A stretch of 52,928 nt of DNA from Symbiodinium natans (GCA_905221605.1 CAJNDS010000293.1:120001-172928), one strand, 5' to 3'. Shown: positions 1-9,959, numbered from the stretch's first letter. Translations and numbers: made by a program. Notes: generated from the letters alone by a model not told the origin.

Positions 1-262
1 TTTAAAAAGGGGCCCTTGGGCTTGGGCCCCCCTGGCCCCGACAAATCAAGCCCAAAGCCCAAAGTCCCTAGATCCCAAACCACGATACTCAGCCCGAAAG
101 CCCGAAAGCCCTAAACCGGAAACCCACAAAAGCCCAAGCCTGACTCCCCAGTTAGGGTTTAGGGTTTAGGGTTTAGGGTTTAGAGTTTAGGGTTTAGGGT
201 TTAGGGTTTAGGGCGTTTATAGGGTTGAGGGCGTTTAGGGTTTAGGAGGTTTAGGGTTTATG
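1..262. repeat. Degenerate telomere-like DNA at window start
   Basis: The first 150 bases hold scattered CCCTAAA-like and 'AAGCCC' words. From about 151 there is a TTTAGGG array with point variants. No open frame here looks like protein. A second TTTAGGG block lies at 356-403. Confidence 0.8.
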
Positions 263-345
263 GCCTCTGAAGAGCTCGACGGTGTCCTGAAACACAAGCT
301 CCCGGTCAGAAGCGTGCTTCAGTGGGTCGGATATGGGGATTTCCG
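263..345. other. Possible exon between TTTAGGG arrays, strand uncertain
   Basis: This is an island of non-repeat sequence. The + strand reads ASEELDGVLKHKLPVRSVLQ and onward. The - strand reads ISDPLKHASDRELVFQDTVE and onward. Both are open and both look like protein, so the strand cannot be decided by eye. It is flanked on both sides by telomere-like repeats, the usual setting of exons elsewhere in this window. Confidence 0.25.
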
Positions 346-411
346 AAGATAGGGTTGAGGGTTTAGGGTTTAGGGTTTAGGGTTTAGGGTTTAGGGTTTA
401 GGGAATAGGGG

Positions 412-487
412 AATAGGGGTACCCTTTCGGGGGGCGAAAGAAAACAAGGTTTGTGCTATTTTGGTGTATGTTAAGGGTACCCCTATT
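412..487. mobile_element. Short TIR element (76 bp)
   Basis: AATAGGGGTACCCTT (412-426) is matched by its perfect inverted copy AAGGGTACCCCTATT (473-487), with a non-coding core. It resembles the other miniature TIR elements of the window in size and in the GGTACCC word, but has its own ends. Confidence 0.6.
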
Positions 488-499
488 GGGGGAAATGCC

Positions 500-583
500 C
501 ATACTATTTCTCTCTCTGCGAAGCCTGTGTTTTTCAAGCGGCGCTTGAGACTTGTGACTGCGGCTCCTCAAACCACGCCCCAA
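500..583 (-). CDS. Possible minus-strand exon, unrecognised
   Basis: On the - strand a frame reads AVTSLKRRLKNTGFAEREIV followed by WA. The amphipathic character recalls a helix of haem peroxidases, but that is only a resemblance and no active-site residue is visible. The fragment is too short for a firm call. Confidence 0.2.
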
Positions 584-910
584 AACTTCTGACCCTCAAC
601 TCTAGCCCCCCTGACCCTACAAACCCTAACCTTATAAACTTCAAGCCCTGAAACCGAAAGCCTATACCCTTAACCTTAAGATTCTAAAACAGACCCTAAA
701 CCCTAAACCCCAAACCCGAAACCCTAAACCCTAAACCCTAAACGGCCCTAAGCCCCAGAAAAACCCGAAAGGCCCAACAACAAGCTCATGGGCCCAGGCG
801 TCTGCGGGGAGGGCTGCGATCCTCCAGGGTCCTGGCCCCTGATTGGGTGGGTCCCCCGAGCAGACGCTTGGTTGAGGGTTTAGGGTTTAGGGTTTAGGGT
901 CAGTTTTAGG

Positions 911-1044
911 ATGCAGAACCAGTTGCCACTATTCCTGTGGGGGGGCCTAGCCCTGCTGCCTATGGACGTCGTGGCTGAGTCTTCCATCTGCTCCGGCCTG
1001 AAGGAAGCACCCCGGCACTTGAACATCTCCTATGCCCCTACCAA
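911..1044 (+). CDS. Possible first exon with hydrophobic N-terminus
   Basis: From ATG at 911 the frame reads MQNQLPLFLWGGLALLPMDV and then a polar stretch ending in SYAPTK. The hydrophobic start could be a signal peptide. The opposite strand is also open here, so the call is weak. The segment ends in a TTTAGGG array, which would be intron if the exon is real. Confidence 0.22.
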
Positions 1045-1453
1045 GGGTTTAGGGTTTAGGGTTTAGGATTTAGGGTTTAGGGTTTAGGGTACCTGAAGCC
1101 CTAAGCCCCAAACCTCACACTTACCTGGCCTCAGATCTTCCTAGCTCCGAGTGTAGGGGCTTGTCGAGAGCTTCCTTGAAGGTCCGCGCATGTGTTTCAC
1201 CGGCGCTCTCCATCCCCAGATGGTGACCGCAAGCTCATGGCGAGCGAATGGTGGAAGTTGACCTGCTGAATCTGAATCTGAAATCGCTTCGCCTTAAATC
1301 CCCAACCCTAAGCCAATTCTCACTGCACTGAACCCGAAGCCCATAAACTCAAAATCGGTTACCCGCAACCCTATCAACTCTCGATTCTGCTTGAAACCCC
1401 TCCACAGATAGGAGGCCCTGAATCGGTCCTATCTCCCCTAAATCCGTAAACCC

Positions 1454-1597
1454 TACTTGGAGGTTCATGGTACTTATTGTCCAGTAATAACTGTACTTAT
1501 AACCCACTTGCAAGCCCCTGAAGTGCCCTGATATGGTTCTGAGTACAGTTGCAAGTACAGTTATAATTGGTCAATAAGTACCATGAACCTCCAAGTA
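1454..1597. mobile_element. TIR element, family C (144 bp)
   Basis: It has perfect 24-bp ends: TACTTGGAGGTTCATGGTAC and four more bases (1454-1477), inverted at 1574-1597. The internal segment has no coding capacity. Related copies are at 12027-12144 and 33889-34106, so this is a dispersed non-autonomous family. Confidence 0.85.
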
Positions 1598-1764
1598 GGC
1601 TCTAAACAGACGGGGACCCAAAATCCTCCGAAGCGACGCTCCGGAACTTGACTTCCATCGCCTGAGTCACCACCTCCTCCCCGTAGTCATCTGAGACCTG
1701 ATTGCGTACAGTCCCTAAACCCTCCAACTCGAACCCTTTTATAGGATGCCGAAGCCCCAAACCC

Positions 1765-1862
1765 CTAAGGGTAGTTTCATGGACTAAAGAAGGGGTTTAA
1801 AGGGGTATATGAGCGGTCCGCATTTAAGGGCCCATACCAAGGGACCATGTAACTACCCTAAG
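1765..1862. mobile_element. TIR element, family E (98 bp)
   Basis: The ends are CTAAGGGTAGTTTCATGG and the inverted CCATGTAACTACCCTAAG. The core includes 'AAGGGCCCATA', which is shared with the copy at 38801-38931. No coding capacity. Confidence 0.7.
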
Positions 1863-1865
1863 ACA

Positions 1866-2250
1866 CAACCCTAAACCCTAAACCCTAGACCCTAAACTGT
1901 CAGGGTTTCAGGTGTAGAGTTTTGCCTTCCTAGACCCAAAGCCCTAAGCCCTAAAACCCTAAAACCCTAAAACCCTAAAACCCTAAAACCCTAAACCCTA
2001 AACCCTAAACCCTAAACCCTAAACCCTAAACTGCCCTTAAGTAGTTCTTTGGGGCTCCCGCTCCAAGATGGAGAGTAGAAGCGGCTCCAAGAACGCAAGC
2101 AGCCGATGCTGGCAGGTGCTGCCCTGTCGACTCTGGGGTTTAGGGTTTAGGGTTTAGGGTTTAGGGTTTAGGGTTTAGGGTTTAGGGTTTAGGGTTTAGG
2201 GTTTAGGGCTTGGGGTTTAGGTTTTAGGTTTTAGGGTTTGGATTAGGGTT
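1866..2250. repeat. CCCTAAA array, spacer, then TTTAGGG array
   Basis: CCCTAAA repeats (about 1866-2032, including a run of the 8-mer variant AAAACCCT) are followed by roughly 100 bases of unique DNA at 2034-2135. TTTAGGG repeats (2138-2250) come next. The unique block is open on both strands and may be an exon. Confidence 0.85.
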
Positions 2251-2380
2251 TTGGGCTGAAAGGCTTTAGGGTTCAGGGTTAAGGGTTTAGGTCAGAACCT
2301 GACCCAAAGCCTTAAACTCCAAGCCCTTCGGCTGTCACAAATGTTGCACCGCACGCTGCACCGCATGCTTCACCTTGCAG

Positions 2381-2480
2381 AAACACCTTTTAAGACGATG
2401 ATCGGACCTTCTTGCGATCTTGGCCCAAAAGGCGTGTTTTGCACCACGGCGCCCGGAGGGAGGCTCTCCATTCAAAACCA
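2381..2480 (+). CDS. Probable internal exon, unrecognised
   Basis: It is preceded by a pyrimidine-rich CACCTTGCAG acceptor and followed directly by a TTTAGGG array. The frame reads ETPFKTMIGPSCDLGPKGVF and continues to RLSIQN. Composition and codon use look coding. The opposite strand is also open but more basic. The parent gene is unknown. Confidence 0.45.
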
Positions 2481-2873
2481 GGGTTTAGGGTTTAGGGTTT
2501 AGGGTCATGAAACCCTTAAACCAGTAAGCCCTAAACCCTTAAACCGTAGGTTCAGCTGTCAAGAGAGGGCGAGCGCGGGCGGGGGGGAGGCGTGGGTACT
2601 GATTCCAACGCCAGTCAAGGGGTTGGATCAGCACTTGGAGCTTCTTATGCCCGAAGCCCTGAACCCGACACCCTGCGTTCAAGAAGCTATGTTTGAGGTT
2701 CTTAAGCCTTGGTAATGAAGGGACTTGAAGGTATGTTCCTTCAATCGACAGGCCTGAGGCCGTTTTGGACTAGCCCTAAACCCTAAACCCCCCGAATCCT
2801 ACGCCCTAACCCTAAACCCCAGGCCTTGAACCCTAAGCCGTAGCTCGCTTAAACCGCGGTGTGCCACTTGCAG

Positions 2874-2913
2874 TCCGACCAACATCAAGATGTCCTGGCC
2901 CATGGCCCATGAA
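2874..2913 (+). CDS. Probable short exon, unrecognised
   Basis: It lies between a CACTTGCAG acceptor and a GAA|GTGTGT donor and reads PTNIKMSWPMAHE. It may belong to the same gene as the exon at 2381-2480. The downstream intron would hold the AT microsatellite. Confidence 0.4.
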
Positions 2914-2983
2914 GTGTGTGGATAGGGCTTCAGGAGACCTTGCACACTAGGAGCCGAAGGTTCACTGTGTTAAGAAGTGGACA

Positions 2984-3101
2984 CACCATATATATATATA
3001 TATATATAAATACATGGATCCACCTTTTCCATTATATACATATTATCAATATATACATACATGTGCAATGTATGATACTTTATATATATATATACACATA
3101 C
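2984..3101. repeat. (TA)n microsatellites
   Basis: Two perfect TA runs (about 2986-3008 and 3080-3094) lie in AT-rich DNA. The local base composition is unlike the GC-rich exons and suggests intron or intergenic sequence. Confidence 0.9.
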
Positions 3102-3169
3102 ATACGTTGTAGAAAGGCAGTAGCAGCTGTAGCATGCGGGCGGAGCGGCTCCTTGGACTCCCTTGAGCG

Positions 3170-3223
3170 ATGCCGCCGAAGAAGTCGCAGGCGCGCCAGC
3201 GGGATGAAACAAAGTGGGCATGA
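3170..3223 (+). CDS. Possible gene start (MPPKKSQ...)
   Basis: ATG at 3170 begins MPPKKSQARQRDETKWA, a basic N-terminus typical of many eukaryotic proteins, and is then closed by TGA unless spliced. It sits about 50 bases from the 3' tail of the retrotransposon, which lies on the other strand. If it is a true first exon, the retrotransposon sits in or near its first intron. Confidence 0.35.
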   Translation: MPPKKSQARQRDETKWA

Positions 3224-3282
3224 CTCCCAGAAACTCAGGTCGGTTTAGGGTTTAGGGTTTAGGGTTTAGGGTTTTTTTTTTG

Positions 3283-6200
3283 TCAGGGCCGTGCGCGCGA
3301 TGCAGCTGCGCGCTTTGGCGCCCTCCCGGAACTGTCTGACTCCCGAATGACCCTAGCTATTTCGACATACTTGAAGTGTGGGCCTAGGGTGCGGGTACGG
3401 GCGGTGTGGTCAGGATCCCAATACTGCGGGTAAAATCTTTTAGTGAGGACTTCTAACCAGTATGGTATCTGCATTCCGCGACGTCTTCCTTGCGCTAGAA
3501 TACGGTCCTTAAAGGCAGCTGTAAAAACCGCACTATGTGTTGGTTCCGCTCTGGGGGCCATAAATACTTGTTTAAGGGTTTTATGCTGGGCGTTGAGGAT
3601 GTGTGTAGATGGTAGGGTTGGATATCCTGCTTTTCTCATAACTTCCGTGTTTGGGATGCGGGAGTAGTAGGATGCTTTGACGCGAACCACTCTTCTTAGG
3701 AACCGAATGAAGAAAGCATCCACCCTGTCTAGTTGTTTTTGCGTAAGAGTGAGGGTATCCAACGCGTAAATAAGTGTGGGCGTGAAGGTAGACTGGAAAA
3801 TACGTAAACGTACCGCCTGGGAAAGGCTACTGTTCCATACTAGGCGGAGCTTCTTAAATGCTTCCTCGGCTATAGCTGCTCTATGTAAGAATGCGGCGTC
3901 AAAGGGTTTTTTCCATGTGATCCTGGTGCCTAAATACTTGATTTGCGGTGTGGTCGGGACGGCCGCGCCATCCGTAAAGTATAGCGGAGAGGAGGGGCGA
4001 TCGGGATTGATTAGGAGCTCAGTCTTGGTTTTATTTAGGTGCATACCGTATTCATGTGCTACTGACTCTAATGATGTGAGAATGGCCTGCATCTGCGGTG
4101 TGGTCAAAGCTAACAACAATGTGTCATCCGCGTACTCTAAATCGAACGTTGGATAGCCTTCTGACCATGTGTTGGTGGGCGTGCCTTGGAGTAGTAAGTC
4201 GTTATCAACATCCGCAAGCATGACTGTGAGTACTATAATAAACAGATATGGGCTTAGGGGACATCCTTGCCTAATACCTGAGTGTACAGAGCCTGCTGCG
4301 GCGGTGTGGTCGGGTCCTCTGGTGTAAAAGGTTGGAGACTGATATATAGCCTGTATTGTCTTGAGCATAAGTTCTGAAACACCGAAACGGCGCAACGCTT
4401 CGAGCATGGCGGTGTGGTCGAGTGAGTCAAAGGCCTGTTTCCAGTCTAGGAATAATAGTTGTAATGGTTTGTTTGTCATTTCCGCCCACTCCATGGCGCG
4501 GCGTAAAACAAATATGGGCTGTTGTGTGCCTCTACCTTCTCGAAAACCGTACTGTCGACTGCGAAGGAAATGCTCACTTGATTTTGCGAGGCGGTGTTGT
4601 AGCATAGCAGCGTATATTTTGTAAATGGTGTTAAGTAAAGAAATGGGTCGATAGTTGGTGACGTCTGTGTCTAGGCCTTTACCCTTATATATTGACACTA
4701 CTATTGCTTCGGCCCATGGTCCCGGGATGTCGCCTTCTGCCCAACATTTGTTGTAGATATTCAAGAGCGCTGCTTCTCCTTCCCTGTCTAATAGCATAAA
4801 CAGCTCGTTCCTCACCTGGTCCGGTCCCGGAGCCTTTCCGCCTTTACTTTTTTGAATGGCCCGTTGAAGGTCGTCCAAAGTGAACCGTCCTTCATCAGGG
4901 AGTTGTGGACGTAATCCCGGTCTAGCTTTACGTCTAGCGGCGGTGTGGTCAGGGATGTTGGGCGGAGCCCATTGCGAACCCTCGAGGTGATCCCTGAAAG
5001 CGGCGTGCGATTTTGACCATGGGACTGGCTTCCCGTTTACAATTAGATGCGATTTTTTCCCCACGAAACCTTTTTTCTGTCGGCGAACTGCATTCCAAAG
5101 CGGTGAGTGACTGGCATCCGGGTCTGCTAAAAGTTGGTCATGAACCCAGTCGATTCTATCCTTGCGCGCTGCCCTCTTGGCTTTGTTTCTTTGCGTTTTC
5201 CAATCTTCGCGACCTTCCGCTTGCGCTGCCCGTGCCTGGGCCAGGAGCTGTAGGGTGTGATCTTTGATCCATGGTGTGTGCGCGCGTCGTTCTTTGTAAG
5301 GAAAGTGATCCGCCGCAGCCTGCTTCATGGCGTGCACCATGGTGTCCGCTGACATGGTGGGGGTGTGGTCCTGGGGCGGAGTGTCCGGGGGAACCATGTT
5401 ACTTCCGCCGTTGCGCCCCTGTGTACGCCCAGCGTTGGCGAGCGCATCCGCCTTTTCGTTACCTTCGGTGCCTGCGTGCGCCTTGACCCAATGAAACGAG
5501 ACTGTCATTCCTGTTTGTGTTGAGAGTGTGTGTGCACGGCCAACTAGTGTTTTATGTGATTTTGCACGCCATCTGCCCGTGATGACGTTGATGGCCCACT
5601 GGCTGTCCGAGTATATATCTACTCTACCGCACCCTTGCTCCAAGGCGTATAATAGTGCCTCTATAATAGCTGTCAGCTCCCCAGTGTTGTTAGAACCTAC
5701 CTGGGCCCCATAGTAAAATCTGGCGGTGTGGTCAGTTTCCACCCTGCCCCGCGCGGTGATCCACTCCCCGTGTTGCTTGGTACACCATCCCCAGCCCGCT
5801 GGTGTTGTTTTTGTGCATCGTCCACCTGTTCCCGAGCCGTCCGTATAGAAGCTCATTCTGGCGGTGTGGTCAGAGTCAGAAGACCCATCCTTACGGCTAC
5901 TTTGCGGGGAGCCCCGAATTTGTGCGTTATAAGCCAGTCTTTGATCAATGCTTACTCTAGAGAAGTCAAATTCTGGGGGCTTTGGTGGTGGGGGGTCTCT
6001 ACGTGCCAACTTAACCTGCACTTCCGTTACCAGGAGATAATGGTCCGACGGGTACCCTGTATGCAATTTAGATCTACATGAGTTAACGGATGAAAGCCAT
6101 TGTCTCCTAGTGAAGGTGTGGTCTAGCCGCTGAAAGCGAACGGGGTCGGGTGAGGGATCTACTCGGGGCGGAGGAAGAGGTTGCGCCAGCGGTAAGAAGC

Positions 6201-7878
6201 TGCGTATTCTGGCCGCTACTTCCAAGGATTGTGATGGCATCACTCTATGTAGCTCTGAATACACCTGCTGCATGATCAAAGGGTCCAAGACGTACTGCGA
6301 CCAATCCTTTGGGGGGGCTGTTTTATCCCGGAAAGTGATGTGGTGAACTGGGTTGGGTGTTTTGTATGAGGCGACCTCCAGCATATCTAGAAGAAGCATT
6401 GTTCGAACGCACAACGAGCGGTTGGATTGGGCGGTGTGGTCGATAGCTTGCGAACCCTTTCCGTATGTGAATGGCCCTGTAACGCCCTCATCATGTTTGT
6501 GTTGTGCTTGAAATCGAACATTAAAATCACCCGTAAGATACACTGGTTCTGGTTGGGGTATTTTCGCCACATATTCCTCTAGGGATTCCCAAAACGGTTG
6601 CCGAACTGTGTCATGATCATGACCTGAATGTGGCGCATACGCTCCTAACAAGTGTATCCTACCTCCCCTCTTGTTGAGTATGATATGAATAAGCCTATTG
6701 TTGACCTGGACTATGTCAGCAAGGTGTGGTCGGATGTCTGGACTCACTATAACCCCTACCCCAGAGTGCTTATCTTTGTTATTACCAGACAAAACGACTA
6801 AGTGTTGCTCTGAGGTATAGGAGTAATACGAAGTCGATTTAGTTTCTGATAGGAACATAACATCCAGGTTGTGTTCCTTCATCATAAGCAACAGGTTTTT
6901 GAGCTTGAGGGTATCAGCCATACCTTGCACATTCTGACTACCGACTCTAAGCTTGCGATTGTAAGCTAGAGGCGGTGTGGTCTGGGGCCCATTCTGTTTA
7001 GGCTTCTTTTTCCGTGTGATTTTTTGCTGCCATAGGACGTTTGTCCTGAACCACTGTGCCCTGTTTTGGGGGGCTTTTGTGGACTGGGGGGGTGTGGCTG
7101 CTGAGGAGTCCGCCCTCAGAGCCTTTGTATTTTTGCAGGCCTGCTGCCATTGCCTGTAGCACCTACGAGAGGTCCTACGAGCATTGACTCCCCTGGGCCT
7201 ATCAATGTGACACCCTCCCTTGTGGGGACACTCTTCGTGCTCTCCAAAAGGAGATCCCGGCTTGCCTCTCGGAGGCGGTGGTCGGCGGTATTCCAGCTGA
7301 GGATGAATTCCTTTAATTCTTCGAATTCTAGGGTGTGTTCTTCTACGAAGGGGTTTAAAATTGTGCCATGTACCATTAGCAAGGCGGGTCCTTCTACGTC
7401 TACCAGTTCTGGAGGGTGAGGACTTAAGTGGGGTGACACTAGGCGGTGTGGTCTCGGAGAGGTTGACCGACGGCTCCAACCTGAGCAGTGGTGGTGACTC
7501 ACTACAAACCCCTCTAAACTGAAGCAAGGTATATTTGGAGTACTGGAGATCGGATATTGGGCTAATTGGGAGTAAGGCCTCCAACCTTAGGGTCAACTTG
7601 GGTCGGGTGGTGGTCGTGGTATTACCCGTAATAGCATGCATAAGTTTGTTCCTAGTTCTTTGACTACAAAGGCGTTGTGCTTGGTTCTTTGTAGGGTCCA
7701 GCTCGGGAGTCAGAAAAGAAAGCGAATTGGCCCCTGGCTGTGTGGGGGTGTGGTCATTGGCCCCTCTTCTCCTGTTAGAAAGTTTCAAAGGTGGAGTGTA
7801 GGCGCGCAACGAAAAAGAAACATGCAGAACCTTGCTCTGAGCTCTGACCCTTAAAATGTCGGGGAGCGTGGTGAGCAT
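3283..7878 (-). CDS. LINE ORF2: AP endonuclease - RNase H - reverse transcriptase
   Basis: This 1531-codon frame starts 15 nt after the ORF1 stop. Residues 1-300 are basic and low in known motifs. About 305-625 is an APE-type endonuclease: GSQNVQG, SETKS, GVGVIV, LTGDFNVR and the terminal SDH of GYPSDHYL. About 674-815 is RNase H: YTDGSG, NNTGELTAI, YSDSQWA and HWVKAHAGTEGNEKADALA supply the acidic and histidine residues. About 1000-1300 is reverse transcriptase: NYRPISLL, LFLDWKQAFDS, GIRQGCPLSPYLF and the YADD catalytic box near residue 1248. The C-terminal 200 residues lack a clear zinc knuckle. Having RNase H ahead of the reverse transcriptase is unusual, because LINEs that carry it normally have it behind. 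DHTA peptides from the repeated 12-mer punctuate the protein. Within codons 125-255 another frame (7116-7502) looks more protein-like, so a frameshifted segment is possible. Confidence 0.93.
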   Translation of the reverse strand: MLTTLPDILRVRAQSKVLHVSFSLRAYTPPLKLSNRRRGANDHTPTQPGANSLSFLTPELDPTKNQAQRLCSQRTRNKLMHAITGNTTTTTRPKLTLRLEALLPISPISDLQYSKYTLLQFRGVCSESPPLLRLEPSVNLSETTPPSVTPLKSSPSRTGRRRRTRLANGTWHNFKPLRRRTHPRIRRIKGIHPQLEYRRPPPPRGKPGSPFGEHEECPHKGGCHIDRPRGVNARRTSRRCYRQWQQACKNTKALRADSSAATPPQSTKAPQNRAQWFRTNVLWQQKITRKKKPKQNGPQTTPPLAYNRKLRVGSQNVQGMADTLKLKNLLLMMKEHNLDVMFLSETKSTSYYSYTSEQHLVVLSGNNKDKHSGVGVIVSPDIRPHLADIVQVNNRLIHIILNKRGGRIHLLGAYAPHSGHDHDTVRQPFWESLEEYVAKIPQPEPVYLTGDFNVRFQAQHKHDEGVTGPFTYGKGSQAIDHTAQSNRSLCVRTMLLLDMLEVASYKTPNPVHHITFRDKTAPPKDWSQYVLDPLIMQQVYSELHRVMPSQSLEVAARIRSFLPLAQPLPPPRVDPSPDPVRFQRLDHTFTRRQWLSSVNSCRSKLHTGYPSDHYLLVTEVQVKLARRDPPPPKPPEFDFSRVSIDQRLAYNAQIRGSPQSSRKDGSSDSDHTARMSFYTDGSGTGGRCTKTTPAGWGWCTKQHGEWITARGRVETDHTARFYYGAQVGSNNTGELTAIIEALLYALEQGCGRVDIYSDSQWAINVITGRWRAKSHKTLVGRAHTLSTQTGMTVSFHWVKAHAGTEGNEKADALANAGRTQGRNGGSNMVPPDTPPQDHTPTMSADTMVHAMKQAAADHFPYKERRAHTPWIKDHTLQLLAQARAAQAEGREDWKTQRNKAKRAARKDRIDWVHDQLLADPDASHSPLWNAVRRQKKGFVGKKSHLIVNGKPVPWSKSHAAFRDHLEGSQWAPPNIPDHTAARRKARPGLRPQLPDEGRFTLDDLQRAIQKSKGGKAPGPDQVRNELFMLLDREGEAALLNIYNKCWAEGDIPGPWAEAIVVSIYKGKGLDTDVTNYRPISLLNTIYKIYAAMLQHRLAKSSEHFLRSRQYGFREGRGTQQPIFVLRRAMEWAEMTNKPLQLLFLDWKQAFDSLDHTAMLEALRRFGVSELMLKTIQAIYQSPTFYTRGPDHTAAAGSVHSGIRQGCPLSPYLFIIVLTVMLADVDNDLLLQGTPTNTWSEGYPTFDLEYADDTLLLALTTPQMQAILTSLESVAHEYGMHLNKTKTELLINPDRPSSPLYFTDGAAVPTTPQIKYLGTRITWKKPFDAAFLHRAAIAEEAFKKLRLVWNSSLSQAVRLRIFQSTFTPTLIYALDTLTLTQKQLDRVDAFFIRFLRRVVRVKASYYSRIPNTEVMRKAGYPTLPSTHILNAQHKTLKQVFMAPRAEPTHSAVFTAAFKDRILAQGRRRGMQIPYWLEVLTKRFYPQYWDPDHTARTRTLGPHFKYVEIARVIRESDSSGRAPKRAAASRARP

Positions 7879-9477
7879 GCTAAGAGGACCCCGTCAGGCG
7901 GTGTGGCCTTGCTTGCCTGCGCCCTTGCTTGTGGGCGGTGGGGCCTTTGCAAAAGGGTTCTCGGAACGTTCCATCTCTACGTCCTCTGCCGCGGCGGTGT
8001 GGCTAGCGGCGTCGGGTGCGACGGGCTTCCCTTGGTAGGTGGCGGCTGCAATGTCGCCCACCTGTTGTTCTGGGACGCCCATCTTTTGACAAAGTTCGTC
8101 CCAGACGAACGCGACTTGCTCCACTGCGTTGTGCTGGAGCTCAAAAGGGTACGGCGAGAAATAGGAGTTGTGGAGCACTACATTGGACCAATGCTTGCGG
8201 GATTTTCCCACAAAGGTCCCTTTTCCGGCGGTGTGGCCATCATTCTTGGCCTGCCGGTAAGCGATACGCTCCATTTCATCCAACTCGAATTGCGTGCCCC
8301 AGATCACCGTATTCCAGTGTTCTGCAAAAAGCGTCTCCTCCTTACACCCCACCGTGGTAGGAGGAGAGTGCATGATACGGGTCAGCGGTGTGGCCGTCTC
8401 CAACCGGGCCTGAAAGGAGCCTTCGGCTTCCTCGTAAAAAAGCCGACACCAGGCGGTGTGGTCGGGTTTAAAGTCCGGACCCTCGACTGGCTCCATAATT
8501 GTGAGGCTTTTCCAAAGGATGATGAGCCTCTTTCCCTGTGTTTCAGGGTGTGCATTCAGCACCGAAATGACGACCCTCAGTGGCATCTCTAGTTTTCGCT
8601 GCCACTGAGGTGAACAAGGTGAGACGCGGACGTGCTTGCCGGTGATTGGCACCGTGGGGGCGGTGTAGAGAGGGGTTCCACCCTGCCCTCCATACCGCTT
8701 TAAAAATGCCTGCCGAAGGTCCCAGGATTTGAAGTGCAGCATCGTCATTCCACTCCAGAAGGTACCCTGGGGTACCGTGGTAGGGTCCGTGTTGAGGATA
8801 TTGAACCACATCTGCGCGTGCTGGGCGGTGTGGTCGGCATCCTCGCGAAGGAACCCACGGTTGCGCAGGAAATTCTGTGCCTCTGGGAGCTGCTCAATCA
8901 TCCAGCCGATCATGAACTCACGTTGCTCCGGCTTGAGACCGTTGGGCCAGCCAGTTGTGACCAGTAGCAAGCCGCACGACCTCTTCTGCTCCGAGCGATT
9001 GTCTGCCGTCATGAAGGCCAGTTCACGGCGACAGCTAAAGACTGCGTCGTTCACCTTGAGCAACGCACTTTCCAGCTGCAGCACGAGGCCGTACATTGTG
9101 TGGACAGGAGCGGCCAAAACCTGCTGCACCGATTGCGGGTTGTTCACATCTGCGCCCAACTCACCGGCTGTGACTTGGAAGGCCGTTTCATCTTCCAGAA
9201 GGGTTGGTACCACCAATCCACTCACCGGGCCGTCTGTCGGAACTGGGGTGCCCTCCTGCGGTGTGGTCAGCCCTGAGGCGACCGGCGTGGGGGGCTCACG
9301 CCTCTTGCGACTGTGCTCCTCAAAGAACGCCCCCTGTACTGTACGGATCTCCGTTCTGCCAGCGTAGAACTCCCTTTGCTGTTGGAAGGCTGCTTGGAAC
9401 TGTTCCTGGCTTCCACGCGCTGGGTCTGTCATGGCTTCGAAGATAAGTGAAACTTGCCTCTTAGAGGCGGTGTGGCC
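3400..9477 (+). repeat. Dispersed 12-mer GGCGGTGTGGTC, about 21 copies within the LINE
   Basis: Copies start at 3400, 3944, 4094, 4300, 4408, 4939, 5359, 5722, 5860, 6430, 6971, 7442, 7744, 7897, 7993, 8227, 8384, 8452, 8824, 9257 and 9466. All have the same orientation. The core is GCGGTGTGG (GGGGTGTGG at 5359 and 7744), and the end is TC in ORF2 but usually CC in and around ORF1. In ORF2 nine copies are read as GAC CAC ACC (DHT) and four in another frame (TTP). The repetition is therefore at nucleotide level, not a protein repeat. One copy lies upstream of ORF1 in non-coding sequence. I found no full copy outside the element; the nearest is a partial match near 15977. Confidence 0.95.
7894..9432 (-). 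CDS. LINE ORF1 protein (512 aa), no known domain recognised
   Basis: ATG at 9432 gives MTDPARGSQEQFQAAFQQQR, a Gln-rich start, and the frame runs to a stop 15 nt before ORF2. By position this is the ORF1 RNA-binding/chaperone protein of a LINE. However, no CCHC zinc knuckle, RRM or clear coiled coil is visible, so the role is inferred from location only. The 12-mer appears as DHTA, GHTA, SHTA, TTPQ or ATPL at several points, including the last four residues (GHTA then stop). ORF2 may be reached by reinitiation after the short gap. Both ORFs are intact, so expression is possible. Confidence 0.85.
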   Translation of the reverse strand: MTDPARGSQEQFQAAFQQQREFYAGRTEIRTVQGAFFEEHSRKRREPPTPVASGLTTPQEGTPVPTDGPVSGLVVPTLLEDETAFQVTAGELGADVNNPQSVQQVLAAPVHTMYGLVLQLESALLKVNDAVFSCRRELAFMTADNRSEQKRSCGLLLVTTGWPNGLKPEQREFMIGWMIEQLPEAQNFLRNRGFLREDADHTAQHAQMWFNILNTDPTTVPQGTFWSGMTMLHFKSWDLRQAFLKRYGGQGGTPLYTAPTVPITGKHVRVSPCSPQWQRKLEMPLRVVISVLNAHPETQGKRLIILWKSLTIMEPVEGPDFKPDHTAWCRLFYEEAEGSFQARLETATPLTRIMHSPPTTVGCKEETLFAEHWNTVIWGTQFELDEMERIAYRQAKNDGHTAGKGTFVGKSRKHWSNVVLHNSYFSPYPFELQHNAVEQVAFVWDELCQKMGVPEQQVGDIAAATYQGKPVAPDAASHTAAAEDVEMERSENPFAKAPPPTSKGAGKQGHTA

Positions 9478-9537
9478 AAAGGGGAGGCCTCTCGAAAACT
9501 GGCACGTGCACTACTTGCAAGCTGGCTAGCCGAAAGC

Positions 9538-9835
9538 CTAGGGTTTAGGGTTTAGGGTTTAGGGGTTTAGGGTTTAGGATTCAGGGTTTAGGATTTAGGG
9601 TTTAGGGTTTAGGGTTTAGGGGTTGAGGGGTTTAGGGTTTAGGGTTTAGGGTTTAGGATTTAGGGTTTAGGATTTAGGGTTTAGGGTTTTGGGGTTGAGG
9701 GGTTTAGGGTTTAGGGGTTAGGGTTGCAATCCTTGGCCCTGAGCCAAACTTAGGCTTTGGGCTTCAGGGTTCAGGGTTTTAAGGGTTTAGGGTTTAGGGT
9801 CTGGGGTTTAGGGTTTAGGGTGTAGGGTTTAGGGC
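9538..9835 (+). repeat. TTTAGGG-type array, 5' flank of the LINE
   Basis: Interrupted TTTAGGG with TTTAGGA and TTTAGGGG variants (9538-9722), about 60 unique bases, then more repeats (9778-9833). It has the same orientation as the array at the LINE 3' end. Confidence 0.95.
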
Positions 9836-9959
9836 TTCAACACGTCCACCCTCCAGGCCAAGACCAAAGCTGCTGTCAAGAAGGCCGGGAGGGGGTGAAG
9901 GGGGGAGGAGCCGAGAGGGACGGAGTGAACTTCCAAAGCCCCCCCAATCCCCGTTTTAC

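Larger units (their letters stand above)
3272..9536 (-). mobile_element. Non-LTR (LINE-type) retrotransposon inside a TTTAGGG array
   Basis: The element reads on the - strand. It has a 5' region (about 9433-9536), ORF1, a 15-nt gap, ORF2, and a run of ten T on the + strand (3272-3281, a poly(A) tail) two bases after the ORF2 stop. TTTAGGG repeats in the same orientation lie on both sides (3242-3271 and from 9538). The element therefore appears to be inserted in a telomere-type array, as telomere-specific LINEs are in other lineages. Both ORFs are intact, so the copy may be recent. A 12-base motif recurs through it and was not found elsewhere in the window. There is no recognisable 3' UTR. Confidence 0.9.
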